A stretch of 64,000 nucleotides of DNA from Cylindrospermopsis curvispora GIHE-G1 (GCF_014489415.1 NZ_CP060822.1:2031501-2095500), one strand, 5' to 3'. Positions 20,202 through 30,406 are shown, numbered from the stretch's first letter. Translations and numbers: made by a program. The notes: generated from the letters alone by a model not told the origin.

Positions 20202-21200
20202 TTAAATGTTGTCTCCTGAGGTTTCTGCTAGGTCTTTCGCTTCTATAAACTGAGATAAGATTTTTTCTTCAGTAGTTAGTTTCAAAAATACATCTTCTAA
20301 ACTGGCACCAATTCGACGCATTTCGTGTAATTCAAATCCACCGTGAATTAATGTAGATGCTATATACTTTCCGGAATTCGATCCTGGTTCTGATAAGACA
20401 CGCAGTACAGCATTCTGGCATGTACTCAAGTTAGACATGGATTCTACTAAACTTACCCCCGGTACATTTTGTAAAACTTGTTTAGCCAGGTCAACTTCCC
20501 CAGAAATAGTCAACTCATAGCCAGAACCTTCTGTTAACCTTGTCATCAGGTTTTCTGGACTGTTAGTAGCCACGATTTTACCACGGTTAATAATAGCTAC
20601 TCGGTTACAGGTCATACTTACTTCCGGGAGAATGTGAGTGGAAAGAATAATGGTGTGTGTACCCGCTAAACTTTTAATCAGGTTTCGCACTTCGATAATT
20701 TGTCTGGGATCTAATCCCACCGTGGGTTCATCCAGAATAATAGCCGGGGGATCGTGAACAATGGCCTGGGCTATTCCCACTCTTTGACGAAATCCCTTGG
20801 AAAGCTTACGAATAATTACTTGACGCTTTTCTGTAATATTGCATCTCGCCATGGCAGCTTTCACTTTTGTCGGGCGATCGCCTGCTGGAATACCTTTAAT
20901 TTGAGCAACAAAGTACAGAAAACCTTCCACAGTCATTTCAGGGTATAAGGGAGGTGTCTCTGGCAAATAACCGATTTTTTTGCGTACTGCTAGGGAATTG
21001 TCCTGGACATCATATCCAGCAATTTTCACTGTTCCCTTTGTAGCGGGGAGATAACCAGCTAAAATCCTCATGGTTGTGGTTTTACCTGCACCATTAGGAC
21101 CTAAAAATCCCAGGATTTCACCAGGTTCCACTTTGAAGGTCACATCTGTGATTGCAGGGGTGGAACCATATATTTTACTCAGGTGATCAACTTCTATCAT
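20202..21200 (-). CDS. ABC transporter ATP-binding protein (GldA-like)
   Basis: A 332-residue ATPase. Walker A is GPNGAGKTT (residues 34-42), the signature region is LSKGFRQRVGIAQAI (an LSxGxxQR variant with K), Walker B is AIILDEPTVGLD, and the switch His lies in STHILPEV. A C-terminal extension of about 110 residues, ending LEDVFLKLT, is typical of ABC-2 exporters. It is first in a five-gene operon: ATPase, permease, GldG-like, DUF4340 and FemAB-like genes. Confidence 0.92.
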   Translation of the reverse strand: MIEVDHLSKIYGSTPAITDVTFKVEPGEILGFLGPNGAGKTTTMRILAGYLPATKGTVKIAGYDVQDNSLAVRKKIGYLPETPPLYPEMTVEGFLYFVAQIKGIPAGDRPTKVKAAMARCNITEKRQVIIRKLSKGFRQRVGIAQAIVHDPPAIILDEPTVGLDPRQIIEVRNLIKSLAGTHTIILSTHILPEVSMTCNRVAIINRGKIVATNSPENLMTRLTEGSGYELTISGEVDLAKQVLQNVPGVSLVESMSNLSTCQNAVLRVLSEPGSNSGKYIASTLIHGGFELHEMRRIGASLEDVFLKLTTEEKILSQFIEAKDLAETSGDNI

Positions 21201-21356
21201 GAATTGTATACTGACAAGGTTGAAGACGGCATAATTTTCCTAGTCTATTATACTCGCGGAAAAATTGTCTTATGGCGTGTTCTTATTCTCTAGTTTTGAT
21301 AGCAAATCCTATACTATTTATATTGTATTACTATTTTTTAGGTGTTAACGTGTATT

Positions 21357-23408
21357 ATGAAACTTGTCTCATTATATATAAATCCTATAGCCGGTAACGA
21401 TAGCAATAATGGTTCACAATTGAGTCCATTTAAAACTATCACCCGCGCCCTAAAAACTATCCCATCCCCGGGAATTATACGCCTGTCTATGGGAACCTAT
21501 AGTACCCAAACCGGGGAGATTTTTCCCCTGGTTATCCCCCAAGGAGTTGTGTTGCTGGGCAATGAGTCTAAAAAGGGTGAAGGGATTATTATTACTGGAG
21601 GGGGTGAATATCACAGTCCCAGTTTTGGTCTACAAAATATCACCCTGTTATTTTCCGGTGATGGAAGTATACTGGGTATAACCATCACCAATTCTGTAAA
21701 TAAAGGTACTGGAATTTGGATTGAATCCGCAGCACCAACCTTGGCTAATAATACTCTGTGTAAATGTGGTCGGGAAGGAATATTGATTACTGGTCAAGCT
21801 AAACCAGCGATTTTGGATAATGTTTTTATACAGAACACTGCCAGCGGTTTAATGATGGCACGTTCTAGTAAAGGGGAAGTTTTGCGCAATGTGTTTGAAA
21901 ATAATCCCGTGGGAATAGCTATTACAGATTTAGCCGCGCCTTTGATTGCTAATAACAAGTTGGGGAAAAACCAAATCGGAATGGCAATCTCCCGCGATGC
22001 TAGTCCAGTGTTGCGGGGGAATTTGATTTATCAAAATAGCCAATGTGGTTTATCAATTAATGGTAATGCCATTCCTGACCTTGGCAAACCACAGGATCCT
22101 GCAGGCAATATTTTTCGTGAACAGGAAAATTTCGATGTTCAAAATAGTTCATCTCAAAGTTTAATTTCCGTAGGTAATCAAGTCAACACGTCTCAGATTA
22201 AGGGGTTATTAGAACTGGTAGCAGCTACTAATGATACAATTACTCCAATTATCACTAGCAGCTTCTCTGACCTTTATGGACACTGGGCTACAGCTTTTAT
22301 TACAGCTTTAGTGGCTAAGGGATTTATTGGCGGTTTTCCCGATGGGACTTTTCAACCCAATACACCTATTACCCGTGCCCAATATGCGGCCCTGATTAAG
22401 AAAACTTTTCAACTACCAGATAGTCAAAATCTAAATAGGTTTAAAGATGTTAGAACCGATTTCTGGGCTAGTTCAGCTATTGCTAGTGCAGCTGATGCAA
22501 GTTTTTTAGGTGGTTTTCCTGATGGTACTTTTAGACCAGGACAAAACTTAACTAGGGTTCAAGCTATAGTATCTATTGTTAATGGACTAAAACTCACTGG
22601 CAGCAATCCTAATGGCTTACTAATTTATGGCGATCGCGCACAAATTCCCAGTTATGCCATTAATGCAACAACCATTGCCACCCAAAAACTGCTAGTCCTG
22701 AATTATCCCCAGCTAGATTTATTGGAACCCCTGAGAGAAATAACCCGTGCGGAAGTAGCAACCCTAATCTACCAAGCTTTAGTGGTTAAAGGTGAAGCGG
22801 AAGCTATAGCTTCGCCTTACATTGTCAAACCCGACAAGGAACAACCTTCTTTTTCTGATTTAGTGGGGCACTGGGCAGAAGCATATATTAGAGCATTAGT
22901 TAGTATGAATCTTACCAGTGGTTTTGCTGACGGTAGTTATCAACCAGATAAACCCATGACCAGATCCCAGTATGCAGCTTTAATAGCAGCTGCTTTCAAC
23001 CCCGTAGCTAAACGAGCGACTGTGGATTTTATAGACATTCCCAGTGACTTTTGGGCGGTCAAAGCTATTCAGATAGCTTCTAGTGGAGGATTTATCGCTG
23101 GATTTAGTGACCGGACTTTTCGTCCCGATCAAAACATCCAGAGAATACAAGTCATTGTCTCTCTGGTGAACGGACTGGGACTGGTTTCTAATCAGAATCC
23201 CTCTTCCCTTAGTTATACGGATAAAAACTCCATCCCAGAATATGCCAAAGCAGCTGTGATCGCAGCAAGTCAACAAAACATAGTTGTCAATTATCCAGAT
23301 CCAAAAATACTTGCACCCACAAAAGAAGCCACCAGAGCGGAGGTTGCAGCTATGACATATCAGGCACTAGTGGCTGTAAAAAGGGTTAAACCCATTGCTG
23401 AGAGTTGA
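21357..23408 (+). CDS. DUF1565 beta-helix protein with six SLH repeats
   Basis: A 683-residue protein. Residues 1-280 are a DUF1565 right-handed beta-helix (YINPIAGNDSNNGSQLSPFK at the start, then repeated short NNT/NNP turns). The C-terminal half has S-layer homology repeats in two triplets: FSDLYGHWATAF, FKDVRTDFWASSA and a third without the leading FxD; then FSDLVGHWAEAY, FIDIPSDFWAVKA and a third. Each FxD repeat has a GGFPDGTF-type turn. SLH domains anchor proteins to the envelope, yet no signal peptide is visible at the ATG (21357) or the alternative GTG (21342). Monocistronic. Confidence 0.88.
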   Translation: MKLVSLYINPIAGNDSNNGSQLSPFKTITRALKTIPSPGIIRLSMGTYSTQTGEIFPLVIPQGVVLLGNESKKGEGIIITGGGEYHSPSFGLQNITLLFSGDGSILGITITNSVNKGTGIWIESAAPTLANNTLCKCGREGILITGQAKPAILDNVFIQNTASGLMMARSSKGEVLRNVFENNPVGIAITDLAAPLIANNKLGKNQIGMAISRDASPVLRGNLIYQNSQCGLSINGNAIPDLGKPQDPAGNIFREQENFDVQNSSSQSLISVGNQVNTSQIKGLLELVAATNDTITPIITSSFSDLYGHWATAFITALVAKGFIGGFPDGTFQPNTPITRAQYAALIKKTFQLPDSQNLNRFKDVRTDFWASSAIASAADASFLGGFPDGTFRPGQNLTRVQAIVSIVNGLKLTGSNPNGLLIYGDRAQIPSYAINATTIATQKLLVLNYPQLDLLEPLREITRAEVATLIYQALVVKGEAEAIASPYIVKPDKEQPSFSDLVGHWAEAYIRALVSMNLTSGFADGSYQPDKPMTRSQYAALIAAAFNPVAKRATVDFIDIPSDFWAVKAIQIASSGGFIAGFSDRTFRPDQNIQRIQVIVSLVNGLGLVSNQNPSSLSYTDKNSIPEYAKAAVIAASQQNIVVNYPDPKILAPTKEATRAEVAAMTYQALVAVKRVKPIAES

Positions 23409-23446
23409 TTTTTCATGGTTTATTCTGGGACTAACTATTAAAATAT

Positions 23447-23466
23447 ATAACATCAACCAATGTTAT
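23447..23466 (+). terminator. Small hairpin after SLH gene
   Basis: ATAACAT-caacca-ATGTTAT is a perfect 7-bp stem, 38 bp after the stop codon. There is no following T-run, so termination is only a guess. Confidence 0.3.
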
Positions 23467-23587
23467 GCCAAAATCATTCTGTAGCTCACAATACCTTGAA
23501 GTAAAGACAACCAGTGTTGACACAAAGACTGATACTTATTGCCTAAAGGTGACTACCCAGAAATCACTCCTGGAAAATTAAGACCCC

Positions 23588-24247
23588 ATGCTAAAAAAAT
23601 TCCCCAGTCCTTATGCTGAATTAGCGGTTAACTTATTAGTCCATTATGGTTTTGACTTAAATGGACACACTGCCATTGACCTAGTTGCCTACTGGGGTAA
23701 AGAATATCCCCATGATTGGTTACATATAGGAATTATAGAAGCCCTATATCAGGGACGATATAAAGCAATATCAGTGCAACAGATATTAACATTTTGGCAA
23801 CGAAGAGGATGCGTCTATTATCATTTCAACACGGAATTTGAACGAATGATTTGTAACAAGTTTCCACAAATCCTCAAGCAGGACTTGGGTACTGTTTTAT
23901 CTATTAAAACATCATTAAACTTGACACGGCCAAGTAATGGAGTTAAAAAAGTGTCTCCCCACTCTGATAATTATCACTTTCAGAATAATGATTTATCAGA
24001 AGATTTATTTATGGAAACCCATCTAGCATCACTAACAAGAAATTCTCAATATAATATTAGTACGCCTTTAAAAGACGTAATTAATCGCGAAGAAAAAATT
24101 AATCATGAAAGTTTATCCGAACCGGAACCTTTATCAGAAGTAATATCCGTTAATATTAATCACCCTCCAATTGGTCAATTTACACCCGAAAGTACCAACA
24201 ACTCGGAAGTATTTACATCTAAACTTATAGCTATGACTATGAACTAG
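23588..24247 (+). CDS. Hypothetical protein upstream of SUI1 gene
   Basis: A 219-residue protein I do not recognise. The N-terminal 110 residues look folded and conserved-like (LLVHYGFDLNGHTAIDLVAY, HDWLHIGIIEALYQGRYKAI, LTFWQRRGCVYYHFNTEFE). The rest is rich in Ser, Asn and Pro and probably disordered. No signal or membrane segment is present. It lies 88 bp before the SUI1-like gene on the same strand. WQRRG and the basic N-terminal half could suit nucleic acid binding, but nothing proves it. Confidence 0.75.
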   Translation: MLKKFPSPYAELAVNLLVHYGFDLNGHTAIDLVAYWGKEYPHDWLHIGIIEALYQGRYKAISVQQILTFWQRRGCVYYHFNTEFERMICNKFPQILKQDLGTVLSIKTSLNLTRPSNGVKKVSPHSDNYHFQNNDLSEDLFMETHLASLTRNSQYNISTPLKDVINREEKINHESLSEPEPLSEVISVNINHPPIGQFTPESTNNSEVFTSKLIAMTMN

Positions 24248-24335
24248 GAATAATTGCCTGTCAATTGATTGCTGGTAGTTATGTAATTAAGATAATTTGC
24301 TAGACTATTGAAAACTATTATTTTTATTTATTTGT

Positions 24336-24680
24336 ATGTCCGAGGACAAATTAAAATCCCAGAATCGAATCGTCTACCGGGAATTTGGCAATGATCCATC
24401 GGAAGCTCTAGAACGTCCTGTTCCAGAACTACCCCCTAACCAACAAAATATCAGGATACAAGCTACCCGTGCGGGAAGAAAAGGCAAAACAGTGACCTTA
24501 ATTAGCGGCTTTAAAAATAAACAAGAAAACCTTATAAACTTGTTAAAGCAATTAAAAACCCAATGTGGTACAGGGGGAACCTTGAAAGAAAACGAAATTG
24601 AGATTCAGGGGGATCATAAACAGAAAATTTTAGAGATTTTGTTAAAACTGGGCTACAAGGCTAAAATTAGTGGTGTTTGA
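24336..24680 (+). CDS. SUI1/eIF1-like translation initiation factor
   Basis: A 114-residue YciH/SUI1-family protein. The C-terminal domain shows the family pattern: IRIQATRAGRKGKTVTLISG, LLKQLKTQCGTGGTLKENEI, and IQGDHKQKILEILLKLGY. Bacterial members bind the ribosome and may affect start-codon choice; the role in cyanobacteria is not established. The N-terminal 35 residues are polar. It is the last gene before the nif cluster. Confidence 0.93.
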   Translation: MSEDKLKSQNRIVYREFGNDPSEALERPVPELPPNQQNIRIQATRAGRKGKTVTLISGFKNKQENLINLLKQLKTQCGTGGTLKENEIEIQGDHKQKILEILLKLGYKAKISGV

Positions 24681-25096
24681 GCATTAACGCTGTATGAAGC
24701 TCGCTTTCATGATTTTTAACGTTTTTGCTATGAGTACATAAAAAATGTAATTCCCTGAGAAGAAGAAAACTGCCAAACAGCAGTTAGGTGTTGAGTTGTA
24801 GATGAGTACAAAGAAATCCTGAGCCCCGTATGACAAATACTCGCACCCCACTAGCAAAATACTAGCACCCCTACCCAAAAAAAAAGATTTAATTTTTATC
24901 ACCCTGATATTTAGTGGGATGATCACATTTGAGTAGATCAGTAATAAATCCAATAAATTCTATCCTAGGGACGGATAAATGGAGCATAAAAAGTGCTGCT
25001 ATAAATCATTTATCGCCAATCACTTAACGCTCCTTAACAAATCAACTGCGAAAAGTGAGTGGAGGGCACCATTCCACCGAACCCTTGCGAAATTCA
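24681..25096. other. 416-bp region upstream of nifB
   Basis: Non-coding and AT-rich, this should hold the main nif promoter. Two 15-bp direct repeats occur at 24835-24849 and 24857-24871. A TATAAAT-like box lies near 25000. I see no clear GTAN8TAC NtcA site and no TCCGGA-type heterocyst motif. A minus-strand 89-codon frame here looks spurious. Confidence 0.6.
24835..24871 (+). promoter_or_regulatory. Paired 15-bp direct repeats upstream of nifB
   Basis: AAATACTCGCACCCC and AAATACTAGCACCCC differ at one base and start 22 bp apart, about two helical turns, 226-262 bp before the nifB ATG used here. A GAGTA inverted half-site lies upstream at 24804. The same-face spacing suits a dimeric activator; CnfR (PatB), which activates nifB in cyanobacteria, is a reasonable candidate, by inference only. 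Confidence 0.4.
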
Positions 25097-26533
25097 ATGA
25101 CACTACCGGCCACAGGAATTCTCACTTCCTCCCCACAGGAAACTCCCACAGGTAAATCTGGTGGTTGTGGTTACCACAGCACAACAACCTCAGAAATGGA
25201 CGAAAAACTCAAAGAGCGGATTGCTAAACATCCTTGTTATAGTGAAGAAGCACATCACCATTATGCAAGAATGCATGTAGCAGTAGCTCCTGCATGCAAT
25301 ATTCAATGTAACTATTGTAACCGCAAATACGATTGTGCTAACGAAAGTCGTCCTGGGGTAGTCAGTGAACTGCTGACCCCAGAAGAAGCTGCTCATAAGG
25401 TATTAGTAATTGCCAGTAAAATTCCCCAAATGACGGTTTTGGGAATTGCTGGACCGGGAGATCCTCTAGCCAATCCTGAAAAAACATTTCGTACCTTTGA
25501 GTTGATTGCGGATAAAGCGCCAGATATTAAGCTTTGTTTATCAACCAATGGTTTGATGCTACCAGAATATATTGAACGCATCAAACAGTTAAATATAGAT
25601 CACGTGACTATTACCTTGAACACCATTGACCCAGAAATAGGTGCAAAAATTTATTCCTGGGTTCACTATAAGCGGAAGCGTTATAAAGGTGTGGAAGGTG
25701 CGAAAATTTTGCTGGAGAAGCAAATGGAAGGATTGCAGGCTTTAAAAGAAGCTGATATTTTATGTAAAGTTAATTCCGTGATGATTCCTGGAATTAATGA
25801 TCAACATCTAGTAGAAGTTAACAAAGTAATTAGAGAAAAAGGTGCATTCCTGCATAACATTATGCCCCTGATTTCTGCTCCAGAACATGGTACATATTTT
25901 GGGTTAAACGGTCAACGAGGTCCGACTAATAAAGAACTCAAGGAAGTGCAAGATCAGTGTTCTGGCAACATGAAAATGATGCGTCACTGTCGTCAGTGTC
26001 GAGCAGATGCAGTGGGACTATTAGGAGAAGATCGCAGCCAAGAATTTACCAAAGAGAAATTATTGGAAATGTCTCCAGAATACGATCTAGAAAAACGTCA
26101 ACAAGTACAGGAAGGTATTGAGAAATTCAGAGAAGAGCTGAAACTGGCAAGACAAAAAGTTACTGCGGGCAAACAAATACCCAATCGGCTAAAAATTCTG
26201 GTAGCTGTAGCAACTAAAGGCGGTGGGTTAGTTAATCAACACTTTGGACATGCTAAGGAATTTCAGGTCTACGAGGTGGATGGAAATGAAGTTCGCTATG
26301 TAAGTCACCGCAGAATTGATCAATATTGTCAGGGTGGATACGGTGAAGAAGCAACAGCTGAAAATATAATTAAAGCAATTGCTGATTGCCAAGCAGTTTT
26401 AGTTGCTAAAATTGGCAACTGTCCCAAAGAGAAATTGCATGCAGCGGGTATACAGACTGTGGAATCATACGATCTAATTGAGAAAGTTGCCCTAGAATTT
26501 TACGAACAGTACGTAAGGGCTAATCACCAGTGA
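25097..26533 (+). CDS. nifB: FeMo-cofactor synthesis radical SAM protein
   Basis: NifB builds the carbide-containing 8Fe precursor (NifB-co) of the nitrogenase cofactor. The protein has 478 residues from the ATG at 25097. The radical SAM cluster is C67, C71, C74 (CNIQCNYC), followed by [16 protein letters not shown] and [14 protein letters not shown]. The C-terminal 110 residues (from about 365: [20 protein letters not shown]) form a NifX/NafY-like cofactor-binding domain, making this the fused NifB type. A GTG at 25055 could add 14 residues; neither start has a clear Shine-Dalgarno. First gene of the cluster. Confidence 0.97.
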   Translation: MTLPATGILTSSPQETPTGKSGGCGYHSTTTSEMDEKLKERIAKHPCYSEEAHHHYARMHVAVAPACNIQCNYCNRKYDCANESRPGVVSELLTPEEAAHKVLVIASKIPQMTVLGIAGPGDPLANPEKTFRTFELIADKAPDIKLCLSTNGLMLPEYIERIKQLNIDHVTITLNTIDPEIGAKIYSWVHYKRKRYKGVEGAKILLEKQMEGLQALKEADILCKVNSVMIPGINDQHLVEVNKVIREKGAFLHNIMPLISAPEHGTYFGLNGQRGPTNKELKEVQDQCSGNMKMMRHCRQCRADAVGLLGEDRSQEFTKEKLLEMSPEYDLEKRQQVQEGIEKFREELKLARQKVTAGKQIPNRLKILVAVATKGGGLVNQHFGHAKEFQVYEVDGNEVRYVSHRRIDQYCQGGYGEEATAENIIKAIADCQAVLVAKIGNCPKEKLHAAGIQTVESYDLIEKVALEFYEQYVRANHQ

Positions 26534-26558
26534 TTCACTGCTTATAGCCCTAGCCAAA

Positions 26559-26606
26559 CCAGAACGCCTATCCAGCAATTTACCCATCAACTCCTAGGCG
26601 TTCTGG
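26559..26606 (+). repeat. 12-bp perfect inverted repeat, nifB-fdxN gap
   Basis: CCAGAACGCCTA and TAGGCGTTCTGG are exact reverse complements around a 24-nt loop, 25 bp after the nifB stop. No T-run follows, so it looks more like an RNA stability or processing hairpin than a simple terminator. Confidence 0.7.
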
Positions 26607-26651
26607 AAAAAGCTATATGTTAGAGACCAAAATCTCCAAGGAGAAATAATC

Positions 26652-26990
26652 ATGGCTTACACTATTACTAGCCAGTGCATTTCCTGCAATCTTTGTGTAT
26701 CTGTATGTCCGAATGGTGCAATTGAAAAAGTTGAAGGTAAGCACATTATTGATGCTGAACGCTGTACAAACTGTGCCAACACAATTTACAGTGTACCTCA
26801 ATGTAAAGCAGTTTGTCCTACGGCTAGCGGGTGTGTAGAACAACCGAAAGATTATTGGGAAATTTGGTTTTCTACCTACAATCGTATCATAGCCAAACTG
26901 ACAAACAAACAGGACTATTGGGAACGTTGGTATAACACCTATTCCCAGAAGTTAGGGGAGCAATTGAAGAAGCATCAAGTTGTAGCTTAG
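26652..26990 (+). CDS. fdxN: Ferredoxin 2[4Fe-4S], nif-associated
   Basis: A 112-residue bacterial-type ferredoxin. The first cluster motif is C9, C12, C15, C19 and the second C38, C41, C51, C55, with a long spacer in the second as in other nif FdxN proteins. The C-terminal 55 residues are a Trp/Tyr-rich helical tail. FdxN supports nitrogenase assembly or electron supply, possibly to NifB. The gene is uninterrupted; in Anabaena PCC 7120 it is split by a 55-kb excision element. A Shine-Dalgarno (AAGGAG) precedes the ATG. Confidence 0.96.
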   Translation: MAYTITSQCISCNLCVSVCPNGAIEKVEGKHIIDAERCTNCANTIYSVPQCKAVCPTASGCVEQPKDYWEIWFSTYNRIIAKLTNKQDYWERWYNTYSQKLGEQLKKHQVVA

Positions 26991-27003
26991 GTAGTAGTAA
27001 TCG

Positions 27004-27062
27004 ATGGTAATTGGTAGATAGTAAAATACCTAAGATATACATTTTCTATTTGCCGTTACCAT
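27004..27062 (+). repeat. Inverted repeat, fdxN-nifS gap
   Basis: ATGGTAA (27004-27010) pairs with TTACCAT (27056-27062), and an inner ATAG/CTAT can extend the stem with a bulge. It fills most of the 102-bp gap. Confidence 0.45.
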
Positions 27063-27092
27063 TTGTTAGCCATAAACAATAAATCATAAGTA

Positions 27093-28307
27093 ATGAGTGA
27101 AATGTTGAAAAATTGTGTCTATCTGGATAATAATGCAACTACTAAGGTAGATCCTCAGGTTTTGGAAGCCATGCTACCTTATTTAACAGACTACTATGCA
27201 AATCCTTCTAGTATGCATAGTTTCGGGGGTCAACTGGCTAAAAATGTGAAAATAGCTAGAGAAAATGTTGCAGCTTTATTGGGATCTCAAGAGTCAGAAA
27301 TCATTTTCACAAGTTGTGGAACTGAAGGTGATAATGCTGCTATTAAAGCAGCTTTGCTATCCCAACCAGATAAGCGCCATATCATCACTTCCCAGGTAGA
27401 ACACCCAGCGGTTTTGAATGTTTGTAAACAATTGGAAACTCAAGGTTATGAAGTTACTTATTTGTCTGTTAATAGTCAAGGACAAATAGACTTGAATGAA
27501 TTAGAGGCATCCCTAACTGGAAACACTGCTTTAGTGACTATTATGTATGCCAATAATGAAACCGGCACTATATTTCCAATTGAAGAAATTGGTGCTAGAG
27601 TAAAAGAGTATGGAGCTATATTTCATGTTGACGCAGTACAAGCGGTAGGAAAATTACCCTTGAATATGAAGACTAGTACAATTGATATGTTAACTATGTC
27701 TGGTCATAAAATTCATGCTCCTAAGGGTATTGGTGCTTTGTATGTGAAACGTGGTGTGAGATTTCGTCCCTTTTTAATTGGTGGACACCAAGAAAGGGGA
27801 AGAAGAGCAGGGACAGAAAATGTTCCAGGAATTATTGGTTTAGGAAAGGCCGCCCAATTGGAATTATTGCACTTGGAAGAAGCAACTAAAAGAGAAAGAA
27901 AACTACGGGATAATTTGGAACAAAGTTTATTAACTAAGATTCCTGATTGTGCAGTGAATGGAGATATTAATCATCGGTTGCCTAATACTTCTAATATTGG
28001 TTTTAAGTATATTGAAGGTGAGGCCATACTACTACTTTTAAATAAGCATGGTATTTGTGCCTCCTCCGGTTCTGCTTGCACTTCTGGTTCTCTAGAGCCA
28101 TCTCATGTTTTAAGAGCCATGGGTTTACCTTATACTACCTTACATGGTTCAATTCGTTTTAGTCTTTCTCGCTATACTACCCAAGAGGAAGTAGATCAGG
28201 TAATAGCTGTCATGCCAGTAATTGTGGAAAAACTCCGCAGCTTATCTCCCTTCAAAAATGATGAAGCACAATGGTTACAACAGCAGTCTTTAGTAAGTAG
28301 TAAGTAG
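27093..28307 (+). CDS. nifS: Nif cysteine desulfurase
   Basis: A 404-residue PLP enzyme that takes sulfur from cysteine for nitrogenase Fe-S clusters. It starts with VYLDNNATTKVDPQVLEAML. The PLP lysine is in SGHKIHAPKG, with EQERGRRAGTEN-like RRAGTENVPG after it, and the persulfide cysteine is in SSGSACTSGSLEPSHVL. The start is ATG 27093; a second ATG at 27102 is possible. It is followed by nifU, which receives the sulfur. Confidence 0.96.
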   Translation: MSEMLKNCVYLDNNATTKVDPQVLEAMLPYLTDYYANPSSMHSFGGQLAKNVKIARENVAALLGSQESEIIFTSCGTEGDNAAIKAALLSQPDKRHIITSQVEHPAVLNVCKQLETQGYEVTYLSVNSQGQIDLNELEASLTGNTALVTIMYANNETGTIFPIEEIGARVKEYGAIFHVDAVQAVGKLPLNMKTSTIDMLTMSGHKIHAPKGIGALYVKRGVRFRPFLIGGHQERGRRAGTENVPGIIGLGKAAQLELLHLEEATKRERKLRDNLEQSLLTKIPDCAVNGDINHRLPNTSNIGFKYIEGEAILLLLNKHGICASSGSACTSGSLEPSHVLRAMGLPYTTLHGSIRFSLSRYTTQEEVDQVIAVMPVIVEKLRSLSPFKNDEAQWLQQQSLVSSK

Positions 28308-28355
28308 TCATTGGTAAATCCACAAATATCTAATCTAAAACTCCAATCAACAATT

Positions 28356-29282
28356 ATGTGGGACTATACAGACAAAGTATTAGAATTGTTTTACGAACCG
28401 AAAAACCAGGGGACAATAGAAGATAACAGGGAACCTGGAGTTAAGGTAGCTACTGGTGAAGTGGGAAGTATTGCATGTGGTGATGCTTTAAGATTACATT
28501 TGAAAGTTGAAGAAGCTACGGATAAAATTCTGGATGCTCGTTTTCAAACTTTTGGTTGCACCAGTGCTATTGCTTCTTCTAGTGCTTTAACCGAAATGGT
28601 GAAAGGTCTCACCTTAGATGAAGCTTTAAGAGTCACCAATAAGGAAATAGCAGCATATTTGGGTGGACTACCTGAAGCTAAAATGCACTGTTCAGTCATG
28701 GGACAAGAAGCCTTAGAAGCAGCTATTTATAATTATCGAGGTATTCCACTAGCATCCCATGAGGACGATGATGAAGGTGTCCTAATCTGTAGTTGTTTTG
28801 GCATCACAGATGCTAAGATAAGAAAAGCAGTAAAGCAAAACAATCTGTTCAGTGCCGAGCAGGTTACAAATTATGTAAAAGCTGGTGGTGGATGCGGTTC
28901 TTGTTTGGCAAAAATTGATGATATAATTAAACAAGTACAGCAGGAGTTTACCCAAAAAATAGGCGCTGGCAATGGTACGGTAAGTCACAAACAATTTTCT
29001 GCTTTAGGTGATAATTTAAGACAGCAATTAGAGCAACAAAAACCGCTAACTAATGTCCAGAAAATTGCTCTGATTCAAAAAGTATTAGATGAAGAGGTCC
29101 GACCTGTTTTAATTGCCGACGGGGGAGACGTAGAATTATATGATATAGAAGGCAATAAGGTCAAAGTCATTCTTAAAGGCGCTTGTGGTTCATGTTCTAG
29201 CAGTACCGCTACATTAAAGATAGCCATTGAATCTAGATTACGAGAGCGCATCAACAAGGAAATTATCGTCGAAGCAGTTTAG
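28356..29282 (+). CDS. nifU: Fe-S cluster scaffold protein
   Basis: A three-domain NifU of 308 residues: an IscU-like N-terminal scaffold with cysteines in IACGDALRL, FGCTSAIASS and MHCSVMG; a central [2Fe-2S] domain (VLICSCFGITD ... GGGCGSCLAKI); and a C-terminal NFU domain with CGSC in ACGSCSSSTATL. I chose ATG 28356 (MWDYTDKVLELFYEPKNQG), which matches the family's N-terminus; a TTG start at 28311 would add a non-homologous leader. It accepts sulfur from NifS and supplies NifH and NifB. Confidence 0.96.
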   Translation: MWDYTDKVLELFYEPKNQGTIEDNREPGVKVATGEVGSIACGDALRLHLKVEEATDKILDARFQTFGCTSAIASSSALTEMVKGLTLDEALRVTNKEIAAYLGGLPEAKMHCSVMGQEALEAAIYNYRGIPLASHEDDDEGVLICSCFGITDAKIRKAVKQNNLFSAEQVTNYVKAGGGCGSCLAKIDDIIKQVQQEFTQKIGAGNGTVSHKQFSALGDNLRQQLEQQKPLTNVQKIALIQKVLDEEVRPVLIADGGDVELYDIEGNKVKVILKGACGSCSSSTATLKIAIESRLRERINKEIIVEAV

Positions 29283-29345
29283 TTTCATTTCTAAATAGTT
29301 AGAGTCTAATAAATACTATGAAAAACACAACAGCATTATATCTAG

Positions 29346-29411
29346 TAGAGCGTTCGCCACCATTAAACCGCGACGTTCTATACACGCTCACTGCCGTAGA
29401 TACAAGGCGTG
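29346..29411 (+). promoter_or_regulatory. Two stem-loops in the nifH 5' leader
   Basis: TAGAGCGT (29346-29353) pairs with ACGTTCTA (29373-29380) with one G-U, and CACGC (29383-29387) pairs with GCGTG (29407-29411). They sit in the 182-bp nifU-nifH gap, ending 54 bp before nifH. In Anabaena variabilis a stem-loop here is reported to mark processing and stabilise nifH mRNA; the same role here is inferred. Confidence 0.5.
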
Positions 29412-29452
29412 AGAAATCGACACACAAAAGACCGGTAAACCACTCAGACTAG

Positions 29453-30352
<900 letters not shown>

Positions 30353-30374
30353 TATTTAGTGATTGAGAAATGGG

Positions 30375-30406
30375 AAAAAGGAATACTCTACATTAATTTC
30401 CTTTTT
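30375..30406 (+). repeat. Hairpin in the nifH-nifD gap
   Basis: AAAAAGGAA and TTCCTTTTT are exact complements around a 14-nt loop; a smaller GGGGA/TCCCC stem follows near 30427-30442. nifH is usually needed in excess over nifD, and such hairpins can lower read-through or protect nifH mRNA. The role here is inferred. Confidence 0.5.

Noticed and set aside
24684-24953. 89-codon minus-strand frame upstream of nifB
   Set aside because: Low-complexity hydrophobic translation with no family pattern, inside the regulatory region of nifB and covering the twin direct repeats.
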